A stretch of DNA of 64,000 bases from Streptomyces buecherae (GCF_014295035.1 NZ_CP060404.1:6860501-6924500); one strand, 5' to 3'; numbered from the stretch's first letter, positions 1 through 9,285 are shown. The notes: generated from the letters alone by a model not told the origin. Numbers and translations are program-made.

Positions 1-1
1 C

Positions 2-949
2 GACGACGCCATCGCCCGGCTCGACGCGATGACCGCCGACCTGGCCCGCTCGGTGCCCACCAGCCCCACCGTGCTGCCGGCCGCCGAACTGCCGGAGTTC
101 ACCGCGCTGTGGGGTGGCGAGGCGTACATGGACGTGGTGCGCGACATCAAGGAGCGCATCCACGCCGGCGAGGCGTTCCAGGTGGTGCCCTCGCAGCGGT
201 TCGAGACGCCCTGCCAGGCCAGCGCGCTCGACGTGTACCGGGTGCTGCGGGCCACCAACCCGAGCCCGTACATGTACCTCTTCCGCTTCCCCGACGCGAA
301 CGGCACCGGTGCCTTCGACGTCGTGGGCTCCAGCCCGGAGGCGCTGGTCAAGGTCGAGGACGGGTACGCGATGCTGCACCCGATCGCCGGCACCCGGCCG
401 CGCGGGGCGACGCCGCAGGAGGACGCCGCGCTCGCCGAGGAACTGCTGGCCGACCCCAAGGAGCGGGCCGAGCACCTGATGCTCGTCGACCTCGGGCGCA
501 ACGACCTGGGCCGGGTGTGCGAGCCGGGCAGCGTGGAGGTCGTGGACTTCATGTCGATCGAGCGCTACAGCCACGTCATGCACATCGTCTCCACCGTCAC
601 CGGAACCCTGGCCCCCGGCCGCACCGCCTTCGACGTGCTCACCGCCTGCTTCCCCGCCGGCACCCTCTCCGGCGCGCCCAAGCCACGGGCCATGCAGATC
701 ATCGAGGAACTCGAACCCACCCGGCGCGGCCTGTACGGCGGGTGCGTCGGCTACCTCGACTTCGCCGGCGACTCGGACACCGCCATCGCCATCCGGACCG
801 CCCTGCTCCGCGACGGCCGGGCGTACGTGCAGGCGGGCGCGGGCGTCGTCGCCGACTCCGATCCGGCGGCCGAGAACACCGAGTGCCGCAACAAGGCGGC
901 GGCCGTGCTGCGCGCCGTCAGCACGGCGGGCCGGCTGCGGCGGGCGTAG
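2..949 (+). CDS. trpE: Anthranilate synthase component I, C-terminal part (5' end outside window)
   Basis: TrpE converts chorismate to anthranilate, the first committed step of tryptophan synthesis. The reading frame is open from base 2, so the N-terminal part lies upstream of the window. About 315 residues remain and they hold the chorismate-binding fold: an NPSPYMYLFRF block near base 257, GSSPEAL near 328, AGTRPRG near 385, DLGRNDLGRVCEPGS near 488 and the signature FPAGTLSGAPKPRAMQIIEE near 650. The length and motifs fit the C-terminal two thirds of a normal TrpE. The feedback-inhibition site in the N-terminal domain cannot be seen. It reads towards the other trp genes on the same strand, although unrelated small genes separate it from trpC. 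Confidence 0.95.
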   Translation, partial: DDAIARLDAMTADLARSVPTSPTVLPAAELPEFTALWGGEAYMDVVRDIKERIHAGEAFQVVPSQRFETPCQASALDVYRVLRATNPSPYMYLFRFPDANGTGAFDVVGSSPEALVKVEDGYAMLHPIAGTRPRGATPQEDAALAEELLADPKERAEHLMLVDLGRNDLGRVCEPGSVEVVDFMSIERYSHVMHIVSTVTGTLAPGRTAFDVLTACFPAGTLSGAPKPRAMQIIEELEPTRRGLYGGCVGYLDFAGDSDTAIAIRTALLRDGRAYVQAGAGVVADSDPAAENTECRNKAAAVLRAVSTAGRLRRA

Positions 950-1064
950 ATCGGGCCGGCCACCCCGTCGCCCGCGCGGCCGACGCGGCGGCGCCGGCCC
1001 AGGTGAGCGGGCCGGCCACCCCCGCGCGACCTGCCGCACCACCCGGTGAGGGATAGTGGTAGGC

Positions 1065-1742
1065 GTGAGTACAGCCGCCGTACCCCAGCCCCGTAGCCAG
1101 GCCGAGGCCGCCGCACGCGCCGGACGCGGCGCCGCCGCGGGCAGGCTAACCAAGCTCAGCCTCGCCGCCGGGCTGCTGTTCGCCGCGCTCGGCGCCGCCC
1201 TGGTGCTCCTCGCGTCCGGCCGCACCTGGGCCGAGGGGAACGCCGCCTTCGCCCAGGGCGACCTGCGCCGCACGGTCGACGGACAGGACATCACCGGCCT
1301 GCCCGGGGCGCTGGCGATCGTGGGCCTGGCCGCCCTGGTCGCGGTGTTCGCGGTGCGCGGGCTCGGCCGGTACGCGGTCGCCGGCATCCTCGCCCTGTGC
1401 GGCGTCGGCACCGCCGTCGGCTCGCTGCTGGCCCTGGACGACACCGCCGCCCTGGAGGCCAAGGCCGCCGAGACCACCGGCATCACCGACACCGCCATCC
1501 ACGGCGTCACCTACACGCCCTGGCCCTGGGCGGCGTTCGCCGGCGGCGTGCTGATCTTCCTGGCCGGCCTCCTCGCGCTGGGCTACGGCCGCGCCTGGCC
1601 CGCCATGTCGGGCCGGTACGAGCGCGCCGGCGGCGACCGCCCGCGCCCGCGCCGCGGCCGGCCCGCGCCCGACCCCGACCGGCCCGAGGAACTGTGGAAG
1701 GCCCTGGACCGGGGCGAGGACCCCACCGGCCGCGAGAGCTGA
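1065..1742 (+). CDS. Trp-operon-associated conserved membrane protein
   Basis: A 225-residue protein with a basic, Ala-rich N-terminus and four likely membrane helices (about residues 31-53, 78-98, 101-122 and 150-172), then an Arg/Pro-rich cytoplasmic tail. Position directly after trpE and the helix pattern match the actinobacterial family often annotated as tryptophan-associated transmembrane protein (TIGR02234-type); no biochemical role is established to my knowledge. I chose GTG at 1065, with GGTGAGGG at 1045-1052 as a possible binding site; GTG at 1056 in the same frame would add three residues and cannot be excluded. Confidence 0.85.
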   Translation: MSTAAVPQPRSQAEAAARAGRGAAAGRLTKLSLAAGLLFAALGAALVLLASGRTWAEGNAAFAQGDLRRTVDGQDITGLPGALAIVGLAALVAVFAVRGLGRYAVAGILALCGVGTAVGSLLALDDTAALEAKAAETTGITDTAIHGVTYTPWPWAAFAGGVLIFLAGLLALGYGRAWPAMSGRYERAGGDRPRPRRGRPAPDPDRPEELWKALDRGEDPTGRES

Positions 1743-1944
1743 GCCCGCGCCGGCGACGCCGGCCCGCACCCGGGCCGAGCCGCCCCGGCATCCCGCCGCG
1801 TCGGACGCCGGCGACCCTGCGTAGCCCCGGCCGCCGCCAGGGTGAGCGGGGCCGCGGGCCCCGGCCCGTACGCCGGCCTCCCACTCGGCCCACCCCAGGC
1901 TGATCTCGCGGCGACGCGTCAGCGACAATGGACGCACGAGCCCC

Positions 1945-1965
1945 ATGCCCCGATCCCGGGGGCAT
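1945..1965. terminator. Short hairpin in the 1743-2044 intergenic region
   Basis: ATGCCCC at 1945-1951 pairs with GGGGCAT at 1959-1965 around a 7-nt loop. It lies in a 302-bp gap with no gene. It could be a weak terminator for the membrane-protein gene or part of the leader of the next gene. No Trp-rich leader peptide is next to it, so attenuation is not supported. Nothing else recognisable lies in the gap. Confidence 0.35.
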
Positions 1966-2044
1966 CTCCCCGTCAACCCCGCTCAGGCGGCCTCTGGTCG
2001 CCCGGCGCGGTCGGGGGGAGCGACACAACGAACGAGGAGAACTC

Positions 2045-2278
2045 ATGGCGGGTACCAGTCACGGACACACCCCGGCCGCCTGGACCGGCGTCACCATCGC
2101 CTTCATCGGCTTCTGCATCTCCGGTGCGTTCACCGTGATGGCCAAGCCGGTGGGCTTCTGGGCGGGGCTCGGTGTGGTCGTGCTCGGCGGCATCGTGGGC
2201 ATGGGCATGTCGGCCGCCGGCATGGGACAGCCGAAGCGGAAGCAGCCGCACGTGGTGCAGCACGGCTCGCAGTCGTAA
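2045..2278 (+). CDS. Small two-helix membrane protein of the HGxxPAAW type
   Basis: A 77-residue protein that starts MAGTSHGHTPAAW, so the HGxxPAAW motif covers residues 6-13, just before two membrane helices (about 14-33 and 36-58) and a short basic tail rich in Lys, His and Gln. This motif defines a small actinobacterial family found near trp genes; its function is unknown. The ATG at 2045 has a strong ribosome binding site, GAGGAGA at 2034-2040. The open frame reaches further upstream but has no better start. A role next to the neighbouring trp membrane protein is possible but is only suggested by position. Confidence 0.85.
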   Translation: MAGTSHGHTPAAWTGVTIAFIGFCISGAFTVMAKPVGFWAGLGVVVLGGIVGMGMSAAGMGQPKRKQPHVVQHGSQS

Positions 2279-2407
2279 CCGGTACCGCACCCGAGCGCGC
2301 CGCGCGCGCCGGCGTGCGGCCCACGGGCCCGGGGCGCCGCCCCGGGCCCGACCCGTTCCCAACGCGCCTGTTCCCGGCGTTCCCAGCGCCTTCCAGGAGA
2401 CCCCGTC

Positions 2408-3160
2408 ATGCCCGCGCGCACCGTCCTGATCCTCCAGCACGTCGAGGTCGAGAAGCCCGGCCTGATCCTCGACGCCCTGCGCGGGAGCGATCTCGACGTG
2501 GACGTACGGAACCTGGTCGAGACGCCCGGCGCCGCGGCGGACGACCTGCCCCCGGTGGCGGAGCTGGCCGGGCTCGTCGTCATGGGCGGCCCCATGAACG
2601 CCGACGACCTGGCGGGCCACCCGGCGTTGAAGCTGGAGCGGGGCCTGCTGGCGGACGCGCTGCGCGCCGGCGTGCCGACGCTGGGCGTGTGCCTGGGCGC
2701 CCAGCTTCTGGCCCGCGCCCAGGGCATCCCCGTACGGACCGGTGCCGAACTCGGCCGGGAGAGCGAGATCGGCTGGGCTCCGCTGCGCGACGTGGACCGC
2801 GCGGACCCGGTCGTCGGCCCGCTGGTGGAGGCGCCCGCGGTGCTGCACTGGCACGGCGACCGCATCGAGCCCGGCCCGGGGACCCGCGTCCTGGCCAGCA
2901 CCGACAGCACCCCGTGCCAGGCGTTCCGGGCCGGCCCGGCCGCCTGGGGCCTCCAGTTCCACCTGGAGGTCACCCCCGAGCTGCTCGACGACTGGCTCGC
3001 CGAGCCCTCCTTCGCCGCCGAGGCGGCGGGCGCCCTCGGCCCGGACGCCCCGGACCGGCTGCGCCGCGACGCCCGCGCCACGGCGTCGGCTCTGCGCCCG
3101 CTGGCCGAGCGGAGCCTGGCCCACCTGCGCGGCCTGTTCGAGGCCCGCGCCGCCGGCTGA
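2408..3160 (+). CDS. Class I glutamine amidotransferase-like protein
   Basis: A 250-residue stand-alone GATase1 domain. The nucleophile elbow is GVCLGAQLL with Cys95, and the other two triad residues are His185 and Glu187 in LQFHLEV, so the triad is complete. Such proteins hydrolyse glutamine for an ammonia-using partner, or act as gamma-glutamyl peptidases or similar enzymes. No synthase partner lies beside it, so the acceptor is unknown. It is not the TrpG subunit: the usual TrpG context is absent and the sequence resembles GMP-synthase-like amidotransferases of about 240 residues. The ATG follows a purine-rich AGGAGA site ending near 2401. Confidence 0.88.
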   Translation: MPARTVLILQHVEVEKPGLILDALRGSDLDVDVRNLVETPGAAADDLPPVAELAGLVVMGGPMNADDLAGHPALKLERGLLADALRAGVPTLGVCLGAQLLARAQGIPVRTGAELGRESEIGWAPLRDVDRADPVVGPLVEAPAVLHWHGDRIEPGPGTRVLASTDSTPCQAFRAGPAAWGLQFHLEVTPELLDDWLAEPSFAAEAAGALGPDAPDRLRRDARATASALRPLAERSLAHLRGLFEARAAG

Positions 3161-3261
3161 CCCGACGGGGCGCCCCCTGCGTAGGGCTGGCACCCCTCCG
3201 TTCGGCCGCGGCCGGCGCCGGCGGGGCTGCGCGCGGGCCCGCCCGGGCACAGACTCGAACC

Positions 3262-3759
3262 GTGTCCGAGCAACTCCGCCCCGTCAGCCACCGCGACCTC
3301 CGCGGCGCCGCGCCGCGCCGCCTGCTGGCCCCGCTCGCCGTGCTGGCGGGCGTGGTGACCGCCTTCGCGGGGGTGGCCACGGTCGACCCGTACGAGCCGG
3401 GGCACTACCCCGCCTGCCCGATGCTCCAGTACACCGGCCTGCTCTGCCCGGGCTGCGGCGGGCTGCGCAGCGCCCACTCCGTCGCCCACGGCGACCTCGC
3501 GGCGGCGCTCGGCGCCAACGCGCTCGCGGTGGCCGGATACGTCGCCTTCGCCACCGTGTGGACCTGCTGGTTCGTCCGCCGCGCGGCCCGGCCCCGGGCG
3601 GTCGGGCCGGGGCGCGGTGCGCGAGGCGCGCTCGGGGGGTTCCGGGGCGGGGCCGCGCGCCCCCGTGGGCGGCGGTACCTGTGGTGGGCGGTGGGGCTTG
3701 TGGTGCTCGCGTTCACCCTCGTCCGCAACCTGCCATTCGGGACGTCGCTGGCCCCCTGA
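3262..3759 (+). CDS. DUF2752 membrane protein
   Basis: A 165-residue protein with three probable membrane helices (about 20-40, 82-105 and 138-158). Between the first two is the family's Cys-rich block, CPMLQYTGLLCPGCGGLR, with Cys52, Cys62 and Cys65 before a conserved His-Gly-Asp. This identifies DUF2752, common in Streptomyces and of unknown function; the cysteines suggest metal binding or a disulfide but that is inference. The N-terminus was set at GTG 3262 because the upstream open frame belongs to the antisense-free intergenic region and has no motif. It sits 161 bp before trpC. Confidence 0.85.
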   Translation: MSEQLRPVSHRDLRGAAPRRLLAPLAVLAGVVTAFAGVATVDPYEPGHYPACPMLQYTGLLCPGCGGLRSAHSVAHGDLAAALGANALAVAGYVAFATVWTCWFVRRAARPRAVGPGRGARGALGGFRGGAARPRGRRYLWWAVGLVVLAFTLVRNLPFGTSLAP

Positions 3760-3920
3760 CCGCCCGTCCCGGGCCCGTCGGAGGGTCCGGATGGTGGCGC
3801 TGTCGTCAACCGGATGCGCGACCTCCCTCGCTCGGCAGATACCATCGCCCATGTCTGGTGATGCGATCGTCCGCCGCACCGGCGCCGACCACCAAGCTCC
3901 ATCGGAAGGGGGCCGCTCGC

Positions 3921-4730
3921 GTGAGTGTGCTCGATGAGATCATCGACGGAGTCCGTGCCGACCTCGCCGAACGGCAGGCGCGAGTCAGCCTCGACGAGCT
4001 CAAGGAGCGCGCCGCGAAGGCACCGCGGGCCAAGGACGGCGTGGCCGCGCTCAAGGGCGACAGCGTCAAGGTGATCTGCGAGGTCAAGCGCTCCAGCCCC
4101 TCCAAGGGCGCGCTCGCCGCCATCGCGGACCCGGCCGGCCTCGCCGCCGACTACGAGGCGGGCGGCGCGGCGCTGATCAGCGTGCTGACCGAGCAGCGGC
4201 GCTTCGGCGGCTCGCTGGCCGACCTGGAGGCCGTGCGGGCCCGGGTGGACATCCCCGTGCTGCGCAAGGACTTCATCGTCACCTCGTACCAACTGTGGGA
4301 GGCGCGGGCGTACGGCGCCGACGTCGTCCTGCTGATCGTCGCCGCCCTCGACCAGGAGGCGCTGGTCTCGCTGATCGAGCGCGCCCAGTCGATCGGGCTC
4401 ACCCCGCTCGTGGAGGTGCACGACGAGGACGAGACCGAGCGGGCCGTGGCCGCCGGCGCGAAGATCATCGGAGTCAACGCGCGCGACCTGAAGACGCTTG
4501 AGGTGGACCGGGGCAACTTCGCCCGGATCGCCCCCGAGATCCCCTCGCACATCGTGAAGGTCGCCGAGTCGGGCGTGCGCGGGCCGCACGACCTGATCGC
4601 CTACGCGAACGACGGCGCGGACGCCGTGCTCGTCGGCGAGTCGCTGGTCACCGGCCGCGACCCGAAGACCGCCGTGGCCGACCTGGTGGCCGCGGGCGCC
4701 CACCCCGCGCTGCGGCACGGCCGGAGCTGA
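3921..4730 (+). CDS. trpC: Indole-3-glycerol-phosphate synthase
   Basis: TrpC closes the indole ring by converting carboxyphenylamino-deoxyribulose phosphate to indole-3-glycerol phosphate. The 269-residue protein is a complete TIM barrel: EVKRSSPSKG with Glu54 and Lys56, the RKDFIV catalytic lysine block, LVEVHDEDE, the NARDLKT block, and VAESGV for the phosphate site. The GTG at 3921 follows GGAAGGGGG at 3904-3912. It heads the trpC-trpM-trpB-trpA group; trpM starts only 8 bp after its stop. As known for Streptomyces, trpC stands apart from trpE. A weak candidate minus-10 (TACCAT near 3839) lies upstream; no leader peptide rich in Trp codons is visible. Confidence 0.97.
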   Translation: MSVLDEIIDGVRADLAERQARVSLDELKERAAKAPRAKDGVAALKGDSVKVICEVKRSSPSKGALAAIADPAGLAADYEAGGAALISVLTEQRRFGGSLADLEAVRARVDIPVLRKDFIVTSYQLWEARAYGADVVLLIVAALDQEALVSLIERAQSIGLTPLVEVHDEDETERAVAAGAKIIGVNARDLKTLEVDRGNFARIAPEIPSHIVKVAESGVRGPHDLIAYANDGADAVLVGESLVTGRDPKTAVADLVAAGAHPALRHGRS

Positions 4731-4738
4731 TCCCCGCC

Positions 4739-4906
4739 GTGTCCGTCGCCCCCGCCGAGCCCGACCGCCGCGCGTTGCCCCCCTGGCACCGCGGCTGCCG
4801 GGCGCCCGCGCGCCGGGTGCGGGGCCGTCGGGTGCGCTACCACATCGGCAGCGAGCCGGGCCAGATCAACGGCCGTCGATGGCCGGGGGCGCGCACCGGC
4901 CGCTGA
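4739..4906 (+). CDS. trpM: Tryptophan biosynthesis modulator TrpM (small basic protein)
   Basis: A 55-residue Arg-rich protein encoded between trpC and trpB. Its core reads RRVRGRRVRYHIGSEPGQ near residues 27-44, followed by INGRRW. This matches, as I remember it, the TrpM/TrpX protein of S. coelicolor at the same position, reported to modulate tryptophan production and differentiation. The start is GTG at 4739, eight bases after the trpC stop, so translation is probably coupled to trpC; no clear separate ribosome binding site is visible. There is no enzyme motif. The gene is easily missed because of its size and because open frames on both strands overlap it. Confidence 0.82.
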   Translation: MSVAPAEPDRRALPPWHRGCRAPARRVRGRRVRYHIGSEPGQINGRRWPGARTGR

Positions 4907-5244
4907 GCCGCACCGCGCCCCGCCACCGCACGCACACGCCACCTACGCCCCGCCCTCCGGCGGCCACCGGCCCCGGGCGGCGCGCCCGTGGGCCGTGTCG
5001 CGCGCTGGCGCCACCGGTCGGCGCGGCGCCGGCGGGCCGTACGCCCCGGCACGCTCTCCCGCGCGCCACGGCACCGGCGTGCGACCCCCGCGACCTTTCG
5101 TGTCCCCACCCTTCCCGCCCCGCCGCCCGGCGAGCGGCGCGCCGCCCTCCCGCGATCCCGCGGCGAGGGTGGGCCGCCCGCGTGCCGTGCCGGCCGTGGC
5201 GTGACATCCACGGGGTGCCAGCCCCGTTCGAGGAGCACACCGAA
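4907..5244. other. 338-bp gap between trpM and trpB, no gene seen
   Basis: The stretch is C-rich and open in several frames, but none shows a domain or a convincing start. No strong hairpin, leader peptide or T-box/riboswitch-like core is visible. The only clear signal is the trpB ribosome binding site GAGGAGC at 5230-5236. It may be an untranslated spacer within the operon. Confidence 0.5.
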
Positions 5245-6512
<1,268 letters not shown>

Positions 6513-6516
<4 letters not shown>

Positions 6517-7328
6517 GCGGCAACATCACCCTGCTGAGCGACGTGCTCGCGCGGGCCAAGGCCGAGAACCGGGCCGCGCTGGTCGGCTACCTGCCGGCCG
6601 GCTTCCCCACCGTGGACGACGGCGTGCGCGCCATCTCCGCGATGGTCGAGGGCGGCTGCGACCTGGTGGAGGTGGGCCTGCCGCACAGCGATCCGGTCCT
6701 GGACGGCCCGGTCATCCAGACCGCCGACGACATCGCGCTGCGCGCCGGCGTCAGAATCGTCGACGTGATCCGCACGGTCCGCGAGGTGCACGCGGCCACC
6801 GGCGCGCCGGTGCTGTGCATGACGTACTGGAACCCGGTGGACCGCTACGGCGTCGAGCGGTTCGCCGCCGAGCTCGCCGAGGCGGGCGGCGCCGGCTGCA
6901 TCCTGCCCGACCTGCCGGTGCAGGAGTCCGGGGTGTGGCGGGAGGCGGCCGAGCGGCACGGTCTTGCCACCGTCTTCGTCGTCGCGCCCAGCAGCCGGGA
7001 CGAGCGGCTGGCCAAGATCACGGCGGCCGGCAGCGGCTTCGTGTACGCGGCCTCGCTCATGGGCGTCACCGGAACCCGCGAGTCGGTCGGCCGCGAGGCG
7101 CAGGAGCTGGTGGAGCGCACTCGGGCCAGCACCGAGCTGCCGGTGTGCGTGGGCCTCGGCGTCTCCAACGCGGAACAGGCCGCCGAGGTGGCCCAGTTCG
7201 CGGACGGCGTGATCGTCGGGTCGGCGTTCGTCAAGGAGCTGCTCCAGGCGCCCGATGTCGAGACGGGCCTGGCCGGCGTGCGCGCGCTCGCGGCCGACCT
7301 GGCCAAGGGCGTGCGCCAGCGCGCCTGA
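6513..7328 (+). CDS. trpA: Tryptophan synthase alpha subunit
   Basis: TrpA splits indole-3-glycerol phosphate into indole and glyceraldehyde 3-phosphate and passes indole to TrpB through the tunnel. The 271-residue TIM barrel has the catalytic pair Glu53 (LVEVGLPHSDP) and Asp64 (VLDGPVIQ), the MTYWNPV loop, the LPDLPV block and the phosphate-binding GLGVSN and GSAFV segments. GTG at 6513 overlaps the trpB stop by 4 bp (GTGA), so the two are translationally coupled. A strong hairpin follows and ends the operon. Confidence 0.98.
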
Positions 7329-7356
7329 CGCCACCGGCGCACGGCCGATCCCACCC

Positions 7357-7387
7357 GCACCCCGGGCAGCCCCGCTGCCCGGGGTGC
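7357..7387 (+). terminator. Hairpin terminator after trpA
   Basis: A perfect 14-bp stem, GCACCCCGGGCAGC (7357-7370) with GCTGCCCGGGGTGC (7374-7387), and a 3-nt loop. No U-tract follows, which is usual for actinobacterial terminators. It lies 28 bp after the trpA stop and separates the trp group from the next module. Confidence 0.85.
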
Positions 7388-7454
7388 GGTCGTTCCGGAG
7401 CGGGTCGGGGCGGGGCCCGGTCGCCGCCCGGCGGTGTGGTGCGCGCGCCCGCCG

Positions 7455-7499
7455 TGTCAACCATGGTTGACATGCGTCGAGTGTCAACGTAGGTTGACG
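7455..7499 (+). promoter_or_regulatory. Leaderless promoter embedded in two palindromic operators
   Basis: Operator 1 is TGTCAACCATGGTTGACA (7455-7472), a perfect 18-bp palindrome. Operator 2 is TGTCAACGTAGGTTGACG (7482-7499), the same TGTCAAC-N4-GTTGAC core with one mismatch, 27 bp further on. The minus-35 TTGACA (7467-7472) is the right half of operator 1 and the minus-10 TAGGTT (7490-7495) lies in operator 2, with a 17-bp spacer. The predicted transcription start coincides with the ATG at 7502, so the mRNA would be leaderless. Binding at both sites would block the polymerase fully; the next gene's HTH protein is the obvious candidate repressor. Confidence 0.8.
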
Positions 7500-7501
7500 T
7501 C

Positions 7502-7711
7502 ATGACTGAGGCAACCGATCTCGCCCAGCAGGCGGGCGACCGTGACCCGCGGGTCGGGCTGCGCGCGGTGGCCGCGCTGCGACGGCTGGTGGAGCAGTTG
7601 GAGGCCGTCCAGGTGCGCAGTGCCCGGGCCCGGGGCTGGTCGTGGCAGGAGATCGCCAACGAACTCGGGGTCAGCCGGCAGGCCGTGCACAAGAAACACG
7701 GGAGGCATTGA
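7502..7711 (+). CDS. Small helix-turn-helix protein paired with a Clp N-domain protein
   Basis: A 69-residue protein. Its C-terminal third (residues 46-66, WSWQEIANELGVSRQAVHKK) is a clear helix-turn-helix with the usual Ala-x3-Gly-Val-Ser pattern; the first 40 residues form a helix likely to dimerise. It has no effector domain of its own. It starts leaderless at ATG 7502 inside its own doubled operator, and the next gene begins 2 bp after its stop, so the two are translated together. Such small HTH proteins next to stand-alone Clp N-domains are widespread in actinobacteria. I infer an autorepressor whose activity is tied to the Clp-N partner. Confidence 0.85.
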   Translation: MTEATDLAQQAGDRDPRVGLRAVAALRRLVEQLEAVQVRSARARGWSWQEIANELGVSRQAVHKKHGRH

Positions 7712-7713
7712 CG

Positions 7714-8292
7714 ATGTTCGAGAAGTTCAGCCAGGACGCCCGCGCCGCGGTGGAGGGCGCCGTCGGCCACGCGGAGCGCGCCGACGCGCGCACCATCACC
7801 GAGGAGCACTTACTGCTCGCCCTGCTCGACCTCCTCGACCCGGGCGAGGCCCCCGGCGCCCGCGCCCTGCTCGCGCTCGGCGTCGACCAGCGGCGTACGG
7901 AGCTGACCACGGCGCTGCGCGAGGCCCGGCGGGCGGGTGGGCTCTCGCGCGCCGACATCGCGGCCCTCGCCCGGCTCGGCATCGACGTCGGCGAGGTCGT
8001 CGCCCGGGTCGAGGAGGCGCACGGGCCCGACGCGCTGGCCGCCGAGCGCGGCCCGCGACGGTGGTGGCCGCGCGGGCACCGACCGTTCTCGCGCGAGGCC
8101 AGGTCCGTGCTCGTCCGCGCGCTGCGCATCGCCCAGGGCCGCGGCGACCGCGCGATCGGCGACGAGCACCTGTTGCTCGGGCTCGCGTCGGGGCCCGGCG
8201 TGGTGGCGGACGTGATGGCCGAGCACGGGGCGTCGTGGGCCGACATCGAGCGCGCGCTCGCCGTGCCGTGGCCGGGACGCGCGGCGAGCTGA
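7714..8292 (+). CDS. Stand-alone Clp N-terminal-domain protein (ClpC2-like)
   Basis: A 192-residue protein with two Clp N repeats: residues 2 to about 70 (FEKFSQDAR, then TITEEHLLLALLD) and about 125-185 (FSREARSVLVRAL, then IGDEHLLLGLA). These match the adaptor- and substrate-binding N-domain of ClpC/ClpA, but there is no AAA+ ATPase module, no Walker motif and no room for one. The ATG follows GGGAGG at 7700-7705. In mycobacteria, stand-alone N-domain proteins such as ClpC2 are known to bind ligands that target ClpC1; a decoy, adaptor or sensor role here is inference. The link with the upstream HTH gene suggests regulation in response to Clp load. Confidence 0.85.
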   Translation: MFEKFSQDARAAVEGAVGHAERADARTITEEHLLLALLDLLDPGEAPGARALLALGVDQRRTELTTALREARRAGGLSRADIAALARLGIDVGEVVARVEEAHGPDALAAERGPRRWWPRGHRPFSREARSVLVRALRIAQGRGDRAIGDEHLLLGLASGPGVVADVMAEHGASWADIERALAVPWPGRAAS

Positions 8293-8359
8293 CCCGGCCG
8301 CGCCACCGGGCGGGCGGCCCCCGTCGTGGGGCCGATCCCGCCGTGGCCCACGCCGTGAG

Positions 8360-8390
8360 ATTCGCCCGCCCATCGCTCGATCGGGCGAAT
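8360..8390. promoter_or_regulatory. Inverted repeat upstream of the DsbA-like gene
   Basis: ATTCGCCCG (8360-8368) and CGGGCGAAT (8382-8390) are perfect 9-bp arms 13 bp apart. It lies between the Clp-N gene stop (8292) and the next start (8440). It may be an operator or a hairpin ending the Clp-N transcript; the A/T-ended arms and long spacer suit an operator slightly better. Confidence 0.4.
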
Positions 8391-8439
8391 ACCGGGCGCC
8401 GGAGCGCAGCCCCGCCCGGTCGTCTCGTTGTGCACGGGC

Positions 8440-9228
8440 GTGAGTCACAACCGTAAGGACAAGCGCAGCGCTCGCGAGCGACTGCAGGAACAGCGCGCGA
8501 AGGACGAGGCGCGACAGAAGCGGAAGCGCACCTACATCGCGGCCGGGGTCATCGTCGTGGTGCTCGGCGCGGTGGGCGGCATCGGCGCCCTGATCGCCAG
8601 CCAGAGCGACGACGACGAAGCGGACGCGCGGGGACCGGTGGTCGACCCCAAGGGCGCCACGGGCGAGAAGCGGGTGGCCATCCCGGCCGGCGCGGCCGAC
8701 GCGCCCGCGACCCTCACCGTGTTCGAGGACTTCCGCTGCCCCGGCTGCGCCGGCTTCGAGAACGGCTTCCGCAAGACGATCACCGAACTGCGCGAGGCGG
8801 GCCAGCTCAGGATCGAGTACCACCTGGTCCGCCTGATCGACGGGAACCTGGGCGGCAGCGGCTCGCTGCGCGCGGCCAACGCCGCCGCCTGCGCCCAGGA
8901 CGCCGGCAAGTTCTCCGCGTACCACGACCTGCTCTACCAGAACCAGCCACGCGAGCAGGACGACGCGTTCGCCGACCGGGGCTACCTGATCGAGCTGGCG
9001 GGGAAGGTGTCGGGCCTCGACACCCCGGCCTTCCGGGCCTGCGTGAACAAGGGGACCCACGACAGCTGGGTGCAGAAGGTGGACAAGGCGTTCGAGAAGT
9101 CGGGCCACGGGGCCACGCCGACGGTCCTGCTCAACGGTGAGAACGTCTACGGGGACCAGGACGACCCGCTGACCCCGGAGAAGCTGAAGAAGGAGGTGGC
9201 GGAGGCGGCCAAGGAGAAGGGCCGCTGA
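8440..9228 (+). CDS. Membrane-anchored DsbA-family thioredoxin-like protein
   Basis: A 262-residue extracytoplasmic thiol-disulfide protein. A charged cytoplasmic N-terminus (residues 1-31, many Arg/Lys/Glu) is followed by one membrane helix (about 32-54) and then a thioredoxin_4/DsbA domain. The active site is CPGC, Cys100 and Cys103, in FEDFRCPGCAGFE, and the cis-proline loop is in HGATPTVLLNG near residue 230. It would oxidise or isomerise disulfides in exported proteins. GTG 8440 was chosen over TTG 8428 because the sequence then begins with the usual charged segment. It lies just before lgt, another cell-envelope gene. Confidence 0.9.
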   Translation: MSHNRKDKRSARERLQEQRAKDEARQKRKRTYIAAGVIVVVLGAVGGIGALIASQSDDDEADARGPVVDPKGATGEKRVAIPAGAADAPATLTVFEDFRCPGCAGFENGFRKTITELREAGQLRIEYHLVRLIDGNLGGSGSLRAANAAACAQDAGKFSAYHDLLYQNQPREQDDAFADRGYLIELAGKVSGLDTPAFRACVNKGTHDSWVQKVDKAFEKSGHGATPTVLLNGENVYGDQDDPLTPEKLKKEVAEAAKEKGR

Positions 9229-9285
9229 CCGAGGTCGGACCGGGCCCCGCCCGTGGCCCGTTATGCAGCCGTTGTGCCGGGTGGG

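Noticed and set aside
1945..1965. Hairpin as a trp regulatory attenuator
   Set aside because: Only 7 bp, no U-tract, no leader peptide; kept only as a weak hairpin.
3760..5244. Trp attenuator or T-box in the trpC or trpB leaders
   Set aside because: No leader peptide with Trp codons, no alternative hairpins and no T-box core were visible.
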